From Pseudomonas sp. Marseille-Q3773 (GTDB taxonomy: Bacteria; Pseudomonadota; Gammaproteobacteria; Pseudomonadales; Pseudomonadaceae): a DNA stretch of 64,000 nucleotides. Position numbers and translations under genes: made by a program. Positions within the stretch are counted from its first letter, which is position 1, and each line of letters opens with the position of its first letter. Where the stretch lies: assembly GCF_916618955.1 (NCBI RefSeq), contig NZ_OU745390.1, positions 1,922,001-1,986,000 of the forward strand, given 5' to 3'. Of this stretch, positions 44,280 to 54,620 are shown one piece after another. The notes below the pieces were generated by a model. It searched no databases and was not told the DNA's origin. It was given only the letters and a program-made list of their open reading frames with translations.

Positions 44280-45560
44280 ATGCACCGATCAATGACGCTC
44301 CGAGCAATTGTCTGCTTGACCACCCTGGCCCCGGCCACCCTCCTTTTCGCCGCCAGCGATCCGCAGGTCGAGGCACTCAAACAGGAACTGATCGAACTCA
44401 AACGCCGCTACGAAGCCCAGCAGCAGGCGCTGATGGTGCTGGAGCAACGTGTGCGCCAGGTCGAGGAAACCCCGGCGGCGCCCCCGCCCAAACGCCTGGT
44501 CAGATCCCCTGCCGAAGGGGTCAGGGGCGCACAGACCGTCGCCTCCGGCGCGCCGGGTAGCAGCGGCAGCTCGTACGGCCAGGCGCTGGCCGCCGACTCC
44601 GAGCCGGCGCAGAGTGTGTCCAACCTGTATGACGAGGCCAGCGGCTTTTTCGGCGGTGGCAAGTTCAGCTTCGAAACCGGCATTACCTATACCCACTACG
44701 ATACCCGCGCGCTGGTGCTGAACGGCTTCCTGGCACTGGATTCGATCTTCCTGGGCAGTATCAACCTCGACCGGGTCAAGGCCGACAACTGGACCCTGGA
44801 CATGACTGCGCGCTACAACCTCGCCCAGCGTTGGCAGTTCGATATCAACGTCCCGGTGGTGTACCGCGAGTCCACTTATTCGTCCGGCGGTGCAGGTGGC
44901 GCCGGGGCGAACACTTCGGATGCAACCGTGACCCGCGACCCGGAAATAGGCGACATCAACGTCGGCGTCGCCTACAAGTTCCTCGACGAAGACGAGACCT
45001 GGCCCGATGCCGTGGCAACCCTGCGCATCAAGGCCCCGACTGGCAAGGACCCGTATGGCATCAAGTTGCGCGAAGTGCCCGGCAACGACAACCTGTCGGT
45101 ACCCGAGAGCCTGCCGACCGGCAACGGCGTCTGGGCAATTACCCCGGGCATCTCGCTGGTCAAGACCTTCGACCCCGCCGTGCTGTTCGGCAGCCTGTCC
45201 TACACCTACAACATGCAAGACTCATTCAGCGACATCAGCCCGCAGGTCAACAGCAAAGTCCCGGGTGACGTGAAGCTGGGCGACTCGTGGCAGATCGGTG
45301 GCGGTATCGCCTTTGCCCTCAACGAGAAGATGAGCATGTCGTTCTCGGTGTCCGACCAGTTCGCCAGCAAGAGCAAGATCAAACCGGATGGCGGCGACTG
45401 GCAGTCGATCTCCAACAGCGACTACAACGCCGCCAACTTCAACATCGGCATGACCTTCGCCGCCACCGACAACCTGACCATCGTGCCCAACCTGTCCATT
45501 GGTCTGACCGATGATGCGCCGGACTTTTCCTTCAGCCTGAAATTCCCGTACTACTTCTGA
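44280..45560 (+). CDS. fapF: Fap outer-membrane channel FapF
   Basis: 426 residues: signal peptide to about 25, a periplasmic coiled coil ([20 protein letters not shown] onward, about 29-65), a Pro/Ser-rich linker, then a beta-barrel starting near [17 protein letters not shown] (about 121) and ending [11 protein letters not shown] with the C-terminal aromatic of outer-membrane proteins. It exports FapB and FapC through the outer membrane as a trimeric channel (family knowledge). A second ATG at 44292 is possible. Confidence 0.95.
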   Translation: MHRSMTLRAIVCLTTLAPATLLFAASDPQVEALKQELIELKRRYEAQQQALMVLEQRVRQVEETPAAPPPKRLVRSPAEGVRGAQTVASGAPGSSGSSYGQALAADSEPAQSVSNLYDEASGFFGGGKFSFETGITYTHYDTRALVLNGFLALDSIFLGSINLDRVKADNWTLDMTARYNLAQRWQFDINVPVVYRESTYSSGGAGGAGANTSDATVTRDPEIGDINVGVAYKFLDEDETWPDAVATLRIKAPTGKDPYGIKLREVPGNDNLSVPESLPTGNGVWAITPGISLVKTFDPAVLFGSLSYTYNMQDSFSDISPQVNSKVPGDVKLGDSWQIGGGIAFALNEKMSMSFSVSDQFASKSKIKPDGGDWQSISNSDYNAANFNIGMTFAATDNLTIVPNLSIGLTDDAPDFSFSLKFPYYF

Positions 45561-45571
45561 TACTTGCCATC

Positions 45572-45602
45572 GTCCGGGCCCGTGCGCGCGGCCCGGACTT
45601 TG
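45572..45602 (+). terminator. Terminator of the fap operon
   Basis: GTCCGGGCC / GGCCCGGAC stem of 9 bp followed by TTTGG, 12 bp after fapF. GC-rich with a short T stretch. Confidence 0.75.
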
Positions 45603-45695
45603 GTTACCAGGCGTGTAGCGAAACGTGTTCCCTGGCCCAGGCTGTTATCATCCAGCACAGATGTATGACGTTTTGATGGCAAAAGGGAATTTTTT

Positions 45696-47897
45696 GTGAA
45701 GAACCTGTCAGACCACCTGCCTACCCGGCTTGCCGCACTGGCGACCCTGGTCCTGGTGATCCCACTGGGTACGCGCGCCATGCTGGGTTGGTCCAACCCG
45801 CTCGGTTACCTGTCCGACATGGCCCTCGGCAGCGTCCTGGTAGTGCTGCTGTACCGCCGGCCCTGGTGGCTGGCCTTGCCCGTGCTGCTGGCATGGGCCG
45901 CCCTGTGGGTGGCCTCGGCTGAACTGGTGAGTGCGGTGGGCAGGTTGCCTACCAGCGCCGACCTGGCCTACCTGGCCGACCCGCAGTTCATGGAGAATTC
46001 GACTGGCGGTAGCCTGGCCCATGCCTGGCTACCCTGGGCGCTGGGCATCGGCCTGCTGGTCTGGCTGGCCAGCGCCTGGCGTTACCGCACTCGGCCCGGC
46101 CAGCCGCTGCCACGCAAGGCCTGGGCCATTCCGCTGTTGCTGTTCGCTGGCCATTGGGGCAGCCAGCAACTGGCACCTGCCGACGCCGAGCAATGGCGGC
46201 TGTACAACCTCCCCCATCAACTGATGTCGGCCGCCGCCGGTGGCCTGCAGCGCCACGTCGAGGGCTGGACGGGGCAGACTCAGAGCTTCACGCCGCTGGC
46301 CAGCAGTGGCCTGACCCAATCCGACCTGCATGGCCAGCGCCTGCTTGCCGGGCCGGGCACGGCCCGCAACCTGCTGCTCATCACCGTGGAGGGTATCCCC
46401 GGTGCCTACCTGCGGCCTAACCGCCAGGCGCTGCACAGCCGCTTCGACACAGAGCTGATGCCCAGGCTCAGCCAGTGGGCCGAACGCGGCATGAACACCC
46501 CGGACTATGTGCTGCACACCCACCAGACCATCCGTGGCCTGTATGCCATGCTTTGTGGTGACTACGACAAGCTGGCCAACGGCACACCCAAGGGGGTCGA
46601 GCTGCTGACCCAGAACGAACGCAACCAGGCCTGCCTGCCGGCGCAGCTGCGCCAGGCCGGCTTCACCACTCATTATCTGCAGGGCGCCGGCCTGCGCTTC
46701 ATGGCCAAGGACCGCATCATGCCGCACATCGGTTTCGACGCGGTGCATGGCCTGGAGTGGTTCCGCAACGCGAACTACCTGGAGTTTCCCTGGGGCAAGG
46801 ACGACCGGGCCTTCTTCGAAGGCGCGCTGGGCTATGTCGGCCAGTTGCAGAAGCAGGACACACCGTGGATGCTGACCCTGCTCAGCGTAGGCACCCACCA
46901 GCCCTACTCGGCGCCTGCCAAGTACCTCGAGCGCCACGACACGCCGAAACAGGCCGCCGTGGCCTACCTCGACGACGCGCTGGGTGCCTTCCTCGACAGC
47001 CTCGAACGCCAGGGCGTGTTGAAGGACACCCTGGTGGTGGTCACCTCTGACGAATCCCACGGCATCGATGGCGTGCGCCTGGCCTCGTCGTGGGGCTTCA
47101 ACCTCACCCTGGCGCCAGAGCAGGCGCAATTGCCAAGGATCAAGCGCGGCACCTACGGCCATGTCGACCTGGCGACCTCGCTGCTGGACTACTTTGCCCT
47201 GCCCATCCCCATGGCGCTGGGTGGCCGCTCGCTGTACCGCGACTACGACAGCGGTCGCGAGATGATCGCCTACACCAACGGCATGCTGCGCTATCACGAC
47301 GGCCATGGGCTGTTCACCGAATGCGACTTCCAGCAGCGCTGCCGACGTTATGCCAGCGAGGGGTTCATCGCCGACCAGGCGCGCTACCTTGGCCCCGGCG
47401 GCAACCTGCTCGGGCAACAGATCGGCGCGCTGGCCGGGGTGCTCGACCAGTCCCTGCAACACACGCCGCTGAACCTGCGCTACCAGTTCGGCGGTCCCTC
47501 ACCCATCCGGCTGCGCAAGCGCATCCACGATGACTGGGCCGACAACCTGATCGGTGCGCAGTACCTGGAAATGCCCGAGGGCTCGCACACCCGCGTGCGG
47601 GTCAAGGTACGCTCGCTGGACCCGAAGCGCGCCGCCTATATCCAGCTCAAGGCCAAGCAGTTGGAACAGGACGTCCCGCTGGGCTTGCCTGAGGAGATGA
47701 AAGTCACCGCCGATGCGCCACTGGAAATGGAGTTCGGCTTTGACAACCCGACCCCGCGCAAGGCGTTTTCCTTCCATTTGCTGGGCTATGGCGGCGGCCA
47801 GGTGGAAGTGAGCGACTTCAGCGTGATCACTGCGCTGCCCGGCGAAGATGACGTCACCGAGGAAATGGCCGACGGGCATATTGCCCATTCGGGCTGA
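45696..47897 (+). CDS. LTA-synthase/sulfatase-type membrane phosphotransferase
   Basis: 733 residues, GTG start with AAAAGGGA upstream. Five hydrophobic segments occupy about 1-160, followed by a periplasmic alkaline-phosphatase-fold domain (about 215-530) with NLLLITVEGIPGAYL (metal-binding Glu), THQTIRGLYAMLCGD (the Thr nucleophile region) and VVVTSDESHGIDG in place of the usual SDHG. The C-terminal 180 residues are unlike LTA synthases. It would transfer phosphoglycerol or phosphoethanolamine groups to a membrane glycan. Behind the fap terminator, so an independent unit. Confidence 0.85.
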   Translation: MKNLSDHLPTRLAALATLVLVIPLGTRAMLGWSNPLGYLSDMALGSVLVVLLYRRPWWLALPVLLAWAALWVASAELVSAVGRLPTSADLAYLADPQFMENSTGGSLAHAWLPWALGIGLLVWLASAWRYRTRPGQPLPRKAWAIPLLLFAGHWGSQQLAPADAEQWRLYNLPHQLMSAAAGGLQRHVEGWTGQTQSFTPLASSGLTQSDLHGQRLLAGPGTARNLLLITVEGIPGAYLRPNRQALHSRFDTELMPRLSQWAERGMNTPDYVLHTHQTIRGLYAMLCGDYDKLANGTPKGVELLTQNERNQACLPAQLRQAGFTTHYLQGAGLRFMAKDRIMPHIGFDAVHGLEWFRNANYLEFPWGKDDRAFFEGALGYVGQLQKQDTPWMLTLLSVGTHQPYSAPAKYLERHDTPKQAAVAYLDDALGAFLDSLERQGVLKDTLVVVTSDESHGIDGVRLASSWGFNLTLAPEQAQLPRIKRGTYGHVDLATSLLDYFALPIPMALGGRSLYRDYDSGREMIAYTNGMLRYHDGHGLFTECDFQQRCRRYASEGFIADQARYLGPGGNLLGQQIGALAGVLDQSLQHTPLNLRYQFGGPSPIRLRKRIHDDWADNLIGAQYLEMPEGSHTRVRVKVRSLDPKRAAYIQLKAKQLEQDVPLGLPEEMKVTADAPLEMEFGFDNPTPRKAFSFHLLGYGGGQVEVSDFSVITALPGEDDVTEEMADGHIAHSG

Positions 47898-47992
47898 CTA
47901 CCGATGCCACTCATCGGGCTGCCGCTATTGCCTGTCGATTCCGCCCGCCGGTGCTCGACCAGTGTGTGAACCCCTGATGTGGAGACAGCACC

Positions 47993-48721
47993 ATGAGCAC
48001 CAGCAAAAGCAGGCACCCGGTGGTTTCCCGCAGCCAGTGGCTGGCGGCCCGCCAGCAGCTGTGGCTGCACGAAAAGGCCTTCACCCACCACCGCGACGCG
48101 TTGGCCGCAGCACGTCGCGCCCTGCCCTGGGTGAAGGTCGAGCAGGACTATCGCTTTCACGGGGCCGATGGCGAGCTGGACCTGGCCGGCCTGTTTGCCG
48201 GTCGCAGTCAGCTGTTGGTCTACCACTTCATGTTCGCCGAGGGCTGGACCGAAGGCTGCCATGGCTGCTCGTTCCTCGCCGACCATTTTGACGGCGCCAA
48301 CCTGCACCTGGCGCACCACGACGTGTCGCTGGTAGCCGTGTCGCGGGCACCGTATGCGCAATTCCAGGCGTTCCGCCAGCGCATGGGCTGGCGGTTTGCC
48401 TGGTATTCCTCACACGACAGCAGCTTCAACGAGGACTTCGGGGTGAGTGTGGGCCATCAGGGCCAGCGCCAGTACAACTATGCGCCGTATGACGGTAAAG
48501 AAAGCGAGTTGCCCGGGCTGAGCGCGTTCTACCGTGAACCGGATGGCAGTGTGTACCACACCTACTCCACCTATGCGCGCGGGCTGGATATCCTGGTCAA
48601 TACCTACAACTTCCTCGACATTGCACCACTGGGGCGCAACGAAGGCGGAACCATGGACTGGGTCCGGCATCATGACCGCTATGAAGGGCAAGCAGCGCCA
48701 GGCCATTGCTGCCATGAATGA
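47993..48721 (+). CDS. DUF899-family thioredoxin-fold protein
   Basis: 242 residues with GGAGA before the ATG. Thioredoxin-like: FHGADGELDLAGLFAGRSQLLVYHFMF, then EGWTEGCHGCSFLADHFD with a CxxC pair (GCHGCS), which is the DUF899 signature. The final residues (GHCCHE) hold an extra Cys pair. No signal peptide. A redox role is inferred from fold and cysteines. Confidence 0.9.
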   Translation: MSTSKSRHPVVSRSQWLAARQQLWLHEKAFTHHRDALAAARRALPWVKVEQDYRFHGADGELDLAGLFAGRSQLLVYHFMFAEGWTEGCHGCSFLADHFDGANLHLAHHDVSLVAVSRAPYAQFQAFRQRMGWRFAWYSSHDSSFNEDFGVSVGHQGQRQYNYAPYDGKESELPGLSAFYREPDGSVYHTYSTYARGLDILVNTYNFLDIAPLGRNEGGTMDWVRHHDRYEGQAAPGHCCHE

Positions 48722-48730
48722 CCCACTGCA

Positions 48731-48762
48731 GGAGCGGCCTGGTGTCGCGAAAGGGCCGCTCC
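48731..48762. repeat. REP-type palindrome between convergent genes
   Basis: GGAGCGGCC and GGCCGCTCC flank TGGTGTCGCGAAAG. It is of the same family as the REP pair at 1008, and lies between the DUF899 and ureG gene ends. Confidence 0.75.
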
Positions 48763-48776
48763 CGCAAGCAGTCACA

Positions 48777-49400
48777 TCATGCGCGTACACCCAGCATGCC
48801 GCGCTCGACGATGAAATCGATCACCGCCTGCAATCCTTCGCCCTTCTTCAGGTTGCTGAAGGTCCACGGCCGCTGTGGGCGCATGCGCTGGGTATCGCGT
48901 GCCATCACCTCCAGCGAGGCCCCCACATAAGGCGCCAGGTCGGTCTTGTTGATGACCAGGAAATCCGACTTGGTGATCCCCGGGCCACCCTTGCGCGGGA
49001 TCTTCTCGCCTTCAGCCACGTCGATCACGTAGATGGTCAGGTCAGCCAGCTCCGGGCTGAACGTGGCGCTGAGGTTGTCACCGCCACTTTCGACGAATAT
49101 CACCTCCAGGTTGCCAAACTTGCGCGCCAGTGCTTCGACCGCCGCCAGGTTCATCGAGGCGTCCTCGCGTATCGCCGTATGCGGGCAGCCGCCGGTTTCC
49201 ACGCCGACAATGCGCTCCGGCTCGAGGGCGCCGGCTTCGGTCAGGATGCGCTGGTCTTCCTTGGTGTAGATGTCGTTGGTCACCACTGCGATCTGGTAGT
49301 GGTCACGCATGGCCTTGCACAAGGCCTCGAGCAATGCGGTCTTGCCGGAGCCGACCGGGCCGCCGACACCGACGCGCAGGGGTTGTTGATAGCTTTGCAT
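48777..49400 (-). CDS. ureG: Urease accessory GTPase UreG
   Basis: 207 residues. P-loop [11 protein letters not shown] at residues 11-21, nickel-site CPH in [13 protein letters not shown], and [11 protein letters not shown] as the G4 motif. It hydrolyses GTP to deliver nickel to the urease active site. Last gene of ureDABCEJFG; 11 bp after ureF. Start 49400 agrees with the family N-terminus ([11 protein letters not shown]). Confidence 0.97.
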   Translation of the reverse strand: MQSYQQPLRVGVGGPVGSGKTALLEALCKAMRDHYQIAVVTNDIYTKEDQRILTEAGALEPERIVGVETGGCPHTAIREDASMNLAAVEALARKFGNLEVIFVESGGDNLSATFSPELADLTIYVIDVAEGEKIPRKGGPGITKSDFLVINKTDLAPYVGASLEVMARDTQRMRPQRPWTFSNLKKGEGLQAVIDFIVERGMLGVRA

Positions 49401-49411
49401 GCAGGCAGTCC

Positions 49412-50086
49412 TCAAGAACGGAACAAACGGGTGTATTGGGTTTCGTGACGCGACGAGGCAATGGCCAACAACGGCAGGCCACTGCCGAGCTGGTCATCGC
49501 CCAGGGCCAAGGCTTGATCAAGGGCGGCCGGCAAACCTGTGCCCAGATCGCGCAGCAAGGTCTGGGCAGCCTGCTGGCCGAACGGCACCAGCTTGACCCC
49601 GGCCATGACCGCGCCCTCCAGCCAGGCAAAACCATGGCCCAAGGCCAACTGCCGCAGCGGGATTGCCCAGTGCGCGGCCAGCCAGGCCATGCCGCCCAGC
49701 TGGGTAAGCTCAAGGCTGGCACGCCAGGCTGGGTCCTGGCCCAGCTGCCAGCCGTCGAGCAGCCGTGCCAACGCCGCACCGCGCTGCTGTTCTTCCAGGC
49801 GCAACTCGGCGGTTTCGCGGTTGGCCAGCAGGAACCGGCTCCAGTGGCCAAAGGCCACGGCGTCCTCGGCCTGGCAGGCGCGATACAGGCGGGCCAGTAC
49901 CGGCCAGTCGAGGCCGGCCAGGGTGTCGTCGATCTGTTCACGCTGCCAGGCAGTGAAACCGTCCACGCCCCGTACCCAACCCGCCTCGACCGCCCACTCC
50001 AGGCCTTGCGAGTAGGTGAAGCCGCCCACCGGCAAACCTGGGCTGGCCAGCTGCAGCAGGCGCAGCAACGCCAGGTCGCTGTCCAT
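49412..50086 (-). CDS. ureF: Urease accessory protein UreF
   Basis: 224 residues, all helical. [28 protein letters not shown] is the family signature, and the tail (QYTRLFRS) ends as in UreF. It acts as a GTPase gatekeeper between UreG and UreD. Its ATG shares a base with the ureJ stop (TGATG). Confidence 0.96.
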   Translation of the reverse strand: MDSDLALLRLLQLASPGLPVGGFTYSQGLEWAVEAGWVRGVDGFTAWQREQIDDTLAGLDWPVLARLYRACQAEDAVAFGHWSRFLLANRETAELRLEEQQRGAALARLLDGWQLGQDPAWRASLELTQLGGMAWLAAHWAIPLRQLALGHGFAWLEGAVMAGVKLVPFGQQAAQTLLRDLGTGLPAALDQALALGDDQLGSGLPLLAIASSRHETQYTRLFRS

Positions 50087-50631
50087 CAACCGGCCAGTAC
50101 CAGTGCGGCGCCGGCCAGCAGGCCACCGCCAAAGGCTTTCTGCAGGCCGCTGTGGCGGCGCAGCAGGCAACCGACGGCAAAGCCGGCCGCCAGCAGCAAG
50201 CCACTGACCGCGACAAAGCCGACGCTGAACTGCCAGAACGCGCTCGGCGTCGCTTCCACACCGTGGGCCCAGCCATGGAACAGGGCGAACACCGGCATGG
50301 CCATGGCCAGCAGCAGTTGCCGAGCGGGTAGCAACACGGCTGCGGCAGCCACCAGCAGCGACACGGCGATCAGGGTTTCCATGCCCAACACGTCGCCGAA
50401 CAGATGACCACACAGCGCACCGCCGAACATGGCCACCAGGGTAGCCGCAGGCAACGCCAGGCTGCGCCGGGTCAACGCGGCAAGCACGCCGGTGCCGAGC
50501 AACATCAGCAGGTGGTCAAGGCCGGTCAGCGGGTGCAGCAAGCCATCCTGCAGCGGCTGGCTGTCGTGGCCCGGGTGGGCGAAGGCTGGCAGCGCCAGCA
50601 TCAGCAGAAACAGGGCGAAAGTCTTTTTCAT
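50086..50631 (-). CDS. ureJ: HupE/UreJ-family nickel permease
   Basis: 181 residues: signal peptide (LFLLMLALPAFA), mature start HPGHDS, then six hydrophobic segments with HPLTGLDHLLMLLGTGVLAAL and FALFHGWAHGVE, the His-rich metal motifs of HupE/UreJ. It probably imports nickel or cobalt at the membrane. Lies between ureE and ureF. Confidence 0.92.
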   Translation of the reverse strand: MKKTFALFLLMLALPAFAHPGHDSQPLQDGLLHPLTGLDHLLMLLGTGVLAALTRRSLALPAATLVAMFGGALCGHLFGDVLGMETLIAVSLLVAAAAVLLPARQLLLAMAMPVFALFHGWAHGVEATPSAFWQFSVGFVAVSGLLLAAGFAVGCLLRRHSGLQKAFGGGLLAGAALVLAG

Positions 50632-50648
50632 CGGTTGCTCCAGGCAGT

Positions 50649-51152
50649 TCAGGAATGGGCGGGCAAGCGCACGAACGGGTGATCGTGCTCATGGCTATGG
50701 CTATGGCTATGGCTATGCGGTGCACTCTGATAGGCGCCCGCCTCCGGCTCGAACGGCGCCTGCTCGGCCTCCACCGTCAGGCCCAGGCCACGCAGCATGT
50801 CGTCGAGCACATGGTCGTGCTGAAAGCGCAACAGGCCGGGTTCGATCTGCAGCGGCACATGGCGGTTGCCCAGGTGATAGGCAGCGCGTGCCAGCAGGTG
50901 CGGGTCGACGCAGCGCACCGTGGACACCGCCTCCGGCGCCGCCAGCACGCGGATCAACTGGGTGCCCTCGGCATCGGCCAGCAGTTCGCCGCCGCGCAGC
51001 AGGTGGCCGCGCTCGAGCATCAGCCCGGCTTCGCGGCCATCGTCCAGGGTTACCCGCAGGCGGCTCTTGATCCGGCTGTCCACATCAAGGGTGACGCTGC
51101 CGGTTTCGCCCAGCGGGCCGGGTTCGGTGATTCGGCGGGTCAAGACAATCAT
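50649..51152 (-). CDS. ureE: Urease accessory nickel chaperone UreE
   Basis: 167 residues. The N-terminal peptide-binding domain is followed by the metal-binding domain with DPHLLARAAYHLGNRHVPLQIE (nickel-binding His). The C-terminus is strongly His-rich (HSHSHSHSHEHDH), a nickel store. Start 51152, ATG after GGAGG (AAGGAGGACCG). Between ureC and ureJ. Confidence 0.97.
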   Translation of the reverse strand: MIVLTRRITEPGPLGETGSVTLDVDSRIKSRLRVTLDDGREAGLMLERGHLLRGGELLADAEGTQLIRVLAAPEAVSTVRCVDPHLLARAAYHLGNRHVPLQIEPGLLRFQHDHVLDDMLRGLGLTVEAEQAPFEPEAGAYQSAPHSHSHSHSHEHDHPFVRLPAHS

Positions 51153-51162
51153 CGGTCCTCCT

Positions 51163-52866
51163 TCAGAACAGGAAATAGCGCTGGGCCAGCGGCAGCTCGC
51201 GGGCCGGCTCGCACACCAGCAGTTCGCCATCGGCACGCACCTGGTAGGTCTGCGCGTCGACTTCGATCAGCGGTTGCAGGGTGTTGTGGAGCATGTCGGG
51301 CTTGCGCACGCGGCGGCAGCCATGCGCCACGCCGATCAGGCTGCGCAGGTTGAGTTCTTCGGCCAGGCCGCGGTCCATGGCCGCCTGCGGCAGGAAGGTC
51401 ATGCGCGTGGCATGGCGCGCCGCGCCCAGGGCGCCGAACATGGGCCGGTAGTGCACCGGTTGTGGCGTGGGGATGGAGCCGTTGATATCGCCCATGGGCG
51501 CGGTGACGATCATCCCGCCCTTGATTACCAGCGCCGGCTTGACCGCAAAGAATGCCGGTGACCACAGCACCAGGTCGGCCAGCTTGCCCGCTTCCACCGA
51601 GCCCACCTCGTGGCCGATGCCATGGGTCAGCGCCGGGTTGATGGTGTACTTGGCGATGTAGCGCTTGACCCGGAAGTTGTCGCTGTAGCTGCTGTCCGGC
51701 GCCAGTGGCCCACGGCGCAGCTTCATCTGGTGGGCGACCTGCCAGGTGCGCAGCACCACTTCGCCCACCCGGCCCATGGCCTGTGAGTCGGACGACGTCA
51801 TGGCAAAGGCGCCCATGTCGTGAAGGATGTCCTCCGCGGCAATGGTCTCGCGGCGGATGCGTGACTCGGCAAAGGCCACGTCCTCGGCGATGCTCGGGTC
51901 CAGGTGGTGGCAGACCATGAGCATGTCCAGGTGTTCGTCCACGGTGTTGACCGTGTACGGCAAGGTCGGGTTGGTCGAGGACGGCAACACGTTGGCCTGC
52001 CCCGCCGCGCGGATGATGTCCGGTGCATGCCCGCCACCAGCGCCTTCGGTGTGGAAGGTATGGATGGTGCGCTCGCCAATCGCCGCCAGGGTATCTTCGA
52101 TGCAGCCGGATTCGTTCAGGGTGTCGGTGTGGATCGCCACCTGGATGTCCATGTCCTCGGCAACCCCCAGGCAGCAGTCGATGGCCGCCGGTGTCGAGCC
52201 CCAGTCCTCATGCAGTTTCAGGCCCACGGCGCCGGCAGCAATCTGCTCGCGCAGCGCTTCAGGCCGCGAAGCGTTGCCCTTGCCGAGCAAGCCGATGTTG
52301 ATCGGCAAGCTGTCGGCGGCCTGAAGCATGCGCGCCAGGTACCAGGGGCCGGGCGTGCAGGTGGTGGCGTTGGTGCCGGTGGCTGGGCCGGTGCCACCGC
52401 CGATGAAGGTGGTCACACCGCTGTTCAGCGCCTCGTCCACTTGCTGCGGGCAGATGAAGTGGATATGTGAATCGACGCCACCTGCGGTGACGATCTTGCC
52501 CTCGGCCGCGATCACCTCGGTACCCGGCCCCACCGGCACAGTGACACCTGGCTGCACATCGGGGTTGCCAGCCTTGCCGATCACCGCGATGCGCCCGTGC
52601 TTGATGCCGATATCGGCTTTGACGATACCCCAGTGGTCAATGATCAGGGCGTTGGTCAGCACCAGGTCCATGGCCTCGGCAGCCAGCATCTGGCCCTGGC
52701 CCATGCCGTCGCGGATGACCTTGCCGCCACCGAACTTGACCTCTTCGCCATAGACCGTGAAATCCTGCTCGACCTCGACCCACAACGCGGTGTCGGCCAG
52801 GCGCACGCGGTCGCCCACGGTGGGGCCGAACATGTCGGCATAGGCCCGGCGGGAAATACGGCTCAT
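51163..52866 (-). CDS. ureC: Urease alpha subunit
   Basis: 567 residues, dinuclear nickel amidohydrolase that splits urea to ammonia and carbamate. Active-site parts are visible: GGVDSHIHF (first nickel ligands), GLKLHEDWG (carbamylated Lys near 217), HTDTLNESG, and MVCHHLD (flap Cys and His near 320). The start overlaps ureB by 4 bp. Length typical. Confidence 0.98.
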   Translation of the reverse strand: MSRISRRAYADMFGPTVGDRVRLADTALWVEVEQDFTVYGEEVKFGGGKVIRDGMGQGQMLAAEAMDLVLTNALIIDHWGIVKADIGIKHGRIAVIGKAGNPDVQPGVTVPVGPGTEVIAAEGKIVTAGGVDSHIHFICPQQVDEALNSGVTTFIGGGTGPATGTNATTCTPGPWYLARMLQAADSLPINIGLLGKGNASRPEALREQIAAGAVGLKLHEDWGSTPAAIDCCLGVAEDMDIQVAIHTDTLNESGCIEDTLAAIGERTIHTFHTEGAGGGHAPDIIRAAGQANVLPSSTNPTLPYTVNTVDEHLDMLMVCHHLDPSIAEDVAFAESRIRRETIAAEDILHDMGAFAMTSSDSQAMGRVGEVVLRTWQVAHQMKLRRGPLAPDSSYSDNFRVKRYIAKYTINPALTHGIGHEVGSVEAGKLADLVLWSPAFFAVKPALVIKGGMIVTAPMGDINGSIPTPQPVHYRPMFGALGAARHATRMTFLPQAAMDRGLAEELNLRSLIGVAHGCRRVRKPDMLHNTLQPLIEVDAQTYQVRADGELLVCEPARELPLAQRYFLF

Positions 52867-53180
52867 GCCTTGCCCTCCAGCGCACCCATCACCTTGCCCT
52901 GAAAGCCATATACCTCGCGCTTGCCGGCGTAGGCCACCAGCTGCACGGTGCGCGCCTGGCCCGGTTCGAAGCGCACGGCGGTGCCGGCGGCAATGTCCAG
53001 GCGAAAGCCCAGGGTCGGCGCGCGGTCGAACACCAGCGTCTGGTTGACTTCATAGAAGTGATAGTGCGAGCCGACCTGCACCGGCCGGTCACCATGGTTG
53101 GCCACGCTGACGCTGACCGTCGCGCGGCCGCCGTTCAGCTCGATGTCGCCGTCGGCGACCTGGATTTCACCTGGGATCAT
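52863..53180 (-). CDS. ureB: Urease beta subunit
   Basis: 105 residues, [19 protein letters not shown] start, [17 protein letters not shown] near the end. Structural subunit of the trimeric urease core. The start at 53180 fits the family; upstream frame runs further without cause. Confidence 0.97.
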   Translation of the reverse strand: MIPGEIQVADGDIELNGGRATVSVSVANHGDRPVQVGSHYHFYEVNQTLVFDRAPTLGFRLDIAAGTAVRFEPGQARTVQLVAYAGKREVYGFQGKVMGALEGKA

Positions 53181-53199
53181 GCGGGGCTCCTGGGCTATT

Positions 53200-53502
53200 T
53201 CAGACGATGGGGTCATGCACGGTTACCAGCTTGGTGCCATCCGGGAAGGTCGCTTCGACCTGCACGTCGTGGAGCATTTCGGCAATCCCCGGCATCACCT
53301 GCTCGCGGGTCAGCACTTCGCGCCCCAGGCTCATCAGTTCGGCCACGCTGCGGCCATCGCGAGCGCCTTCGAGCACCGCGGCACTGATCAGCGCTACCGC
53401 TTCCGGGTAGTTGAGCTTCAAGCCACGGGCCAGGCGCCGCTCCGCCAGCAACGCGGCGGTGAACAGCAGCAGTTTGTCTTTCTCTCTCGGGGTCAGCTCC
53501 AT
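53200..53502 (-). CDS. ureA: Urease gamma subunit
   Basis: 100 residues, [23 protein letters not shown] start and [20 protein letters not shown] end, both family signatures. Structural subunit. Separated by 19 bp from ureB and 9 bp from ureD. Confidence 0.98.
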   Translation of the reverse strand: MELTPREKDKLLLFTAALLAERRLARGLKLNYPEAVALISAAVLEGARDGRSVAELMSLGREVLTREQVMPGIAEMLHDVQVEATFPDGTKLVTVHDPIV

Positions 53503-53511
53503 GGCGCTCTC

Positions 53512-54345
53512 TCAGGTGGCCCAGATACGCGGGGGGCAGGCCGGCAGGCCAAGGACGGCCGGGCGCAGCACATGCCACAGGCGTTGCAGGGTGCGTTGCA
53601 GGTGTTGGTTGTCATGGTCGAGCAGGCGGATCACCAGCAACGACCCGAGCAGGGTCGCGCCGGCCGGGTTGCCCAGTTGTTCAAGTAGCGGGCGCACCTG
53701 TTCCAGCAAGGCCTGGTCGGCAGGTGCGGCGCAGAAGGTGGCCACCAACGGATGCCCGCCAACCTTGGCCAGCTGCCCGCCTTCCAGGCGCAGGCGCTCA
53801 TGCAGGCCGACCTCGCCGGGCAACTCGATGCACAAGCGGCTGTCCAGGGCGCCATGCTCGAAACGCTCGTTCATCACCGGCCGCCCCAGGCACAAGGTTT
53901 CCCACGCCAGCAGGCGCGCCCCGGGTTCGAGGCTGAAACGGCTGTCGAGGCTGGCGCGGGCACCGCAGAAGAAGATGCTGTCCTGGGGCAACCACTCCAG
54001 CGTGCTGTCGGCAGCCAGGTGGAAACGCTGGGTCAGCCGTGCGGTCGGGCCGATACTGCGGTAGAACTTGCTGGCTCCGGGCATGGTCAGCAAAGCATGA
54101 CTGCCGGGCTCCAGCTGGATGTCCAGCTCCAGGCGGTCGCCGGCGACCACCCCGCCGGGCGGATGCAGCACGTAGACATGGCACGGCGCGCCTTCAGGAT
54201 GAAACGGCCGCTGCACCAAAAGAGGTCCGAAATGCCGCCACGCACCAAGGCGGGTCACCGCGACGCGCCTGACGAAGCGCAACTGCAGGTAGGCGCTCCA
54301 GCCTGCATCGTCTTGTAGTTGTTCGATCTGCTCCGCGAGCGACAT
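53512..54345 (-). CDS. ureD: Urease accessory protein UreD
   Basis: 277 residues. YVLHPPGGVVAGDRLELDIQLEPGSHALLTMPGASKFYRS is the UreD signature region. It holds the apo-urease for nickel insertion with UreF and UreG. First gene of the operon; ATG 54345 chosen for the family N-terminus (MSLAEQIEQL); the ribosome-binding site is poor. A sigma-54 element lies 108 bp upstream. Confidence 0.95.
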   Translation of the reverse strand: MSLAEQIEQLQDDAGWSAYLQLRFVRRVAVTRLGAWRHFGPLLVQRPFHPEGAPCHVYVLHPPGGVVAGDRLELDIQLEPGSHALLTMPGASKFYRSIGPTARLTQRFHLAADSTLEWLPQDSIFFCGARASLDSRFSLEPGARLLAWETLCLGRPVMNERFEHGALDSRLCIELPGEVGLHERLRLEGGQLAKVGGHPLVATFCAAPADQALLEQVRPLLEQLGNPAGATLLGSLLVIRLLDHDNQHLQRTLQRLWHVLRPAVLGLPACPPRIWAT

Positions 54346-54452
54346 CCTGCGGCCCCTGAAATCCGTGGCCTGCTGGCCGTTTAGAGGGCCCGGCATGCGC
54401 GGTGAAAACGGGCGCGGCCTGACCACTCGATCAAAATTCTCAGGCTGGATAT

Positions 54453-54468
54453 AGCAGGTTGCGGGCCA
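54453..54468 (-). promoter_or_regulatory. Sigma-54 promoter of the urease operon
   Basis: On the minus strand TGGCCCGCAACCTGCT matches TGGCACG-N4-TTGCW with two mismatches and exact GG/GC spacing. Transcription would begin near 54441, giving a leader of about 95 nt to ureD. It points to nitrogen control through RpoN and NtrC, as known for urease genes in related bacteria. Confidence 0.75.
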
Positions 54469-54497
54469 ACTCCGCAGGTGAATGAAGATGAAACCTC

Positions 54498-54540
54498 TGC
54501 GCCAGCCGCTCTGGTATCGGGCATACGGGAGGCTGGCGCA
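54498..54540. promoter_or_regulatory. Inverted repeat upstream of the urease promoter
   Basis: TGCGCCAGCC (54498-54507) and GGCTGGCGCA (54531-54540) are perfect inverted copies with centres 33 bp apart, about three helical turns. They lie about 45-85 bp upstream of the -12 box, where an enhancer-binding activator could sit. The half sites share TGCGCC with NtrC-type sites (TGCACC) but this is weak. Confidence 0.45.
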
Positions 54541-54620
54541 CAAAGCGGGGGCGCGCTCGGGCCCTGTTCAGGTGCTCAGGCAGAGTGCTGCTACGCGGGA
54601 CGCGTCAAGCGGCAGGACAA

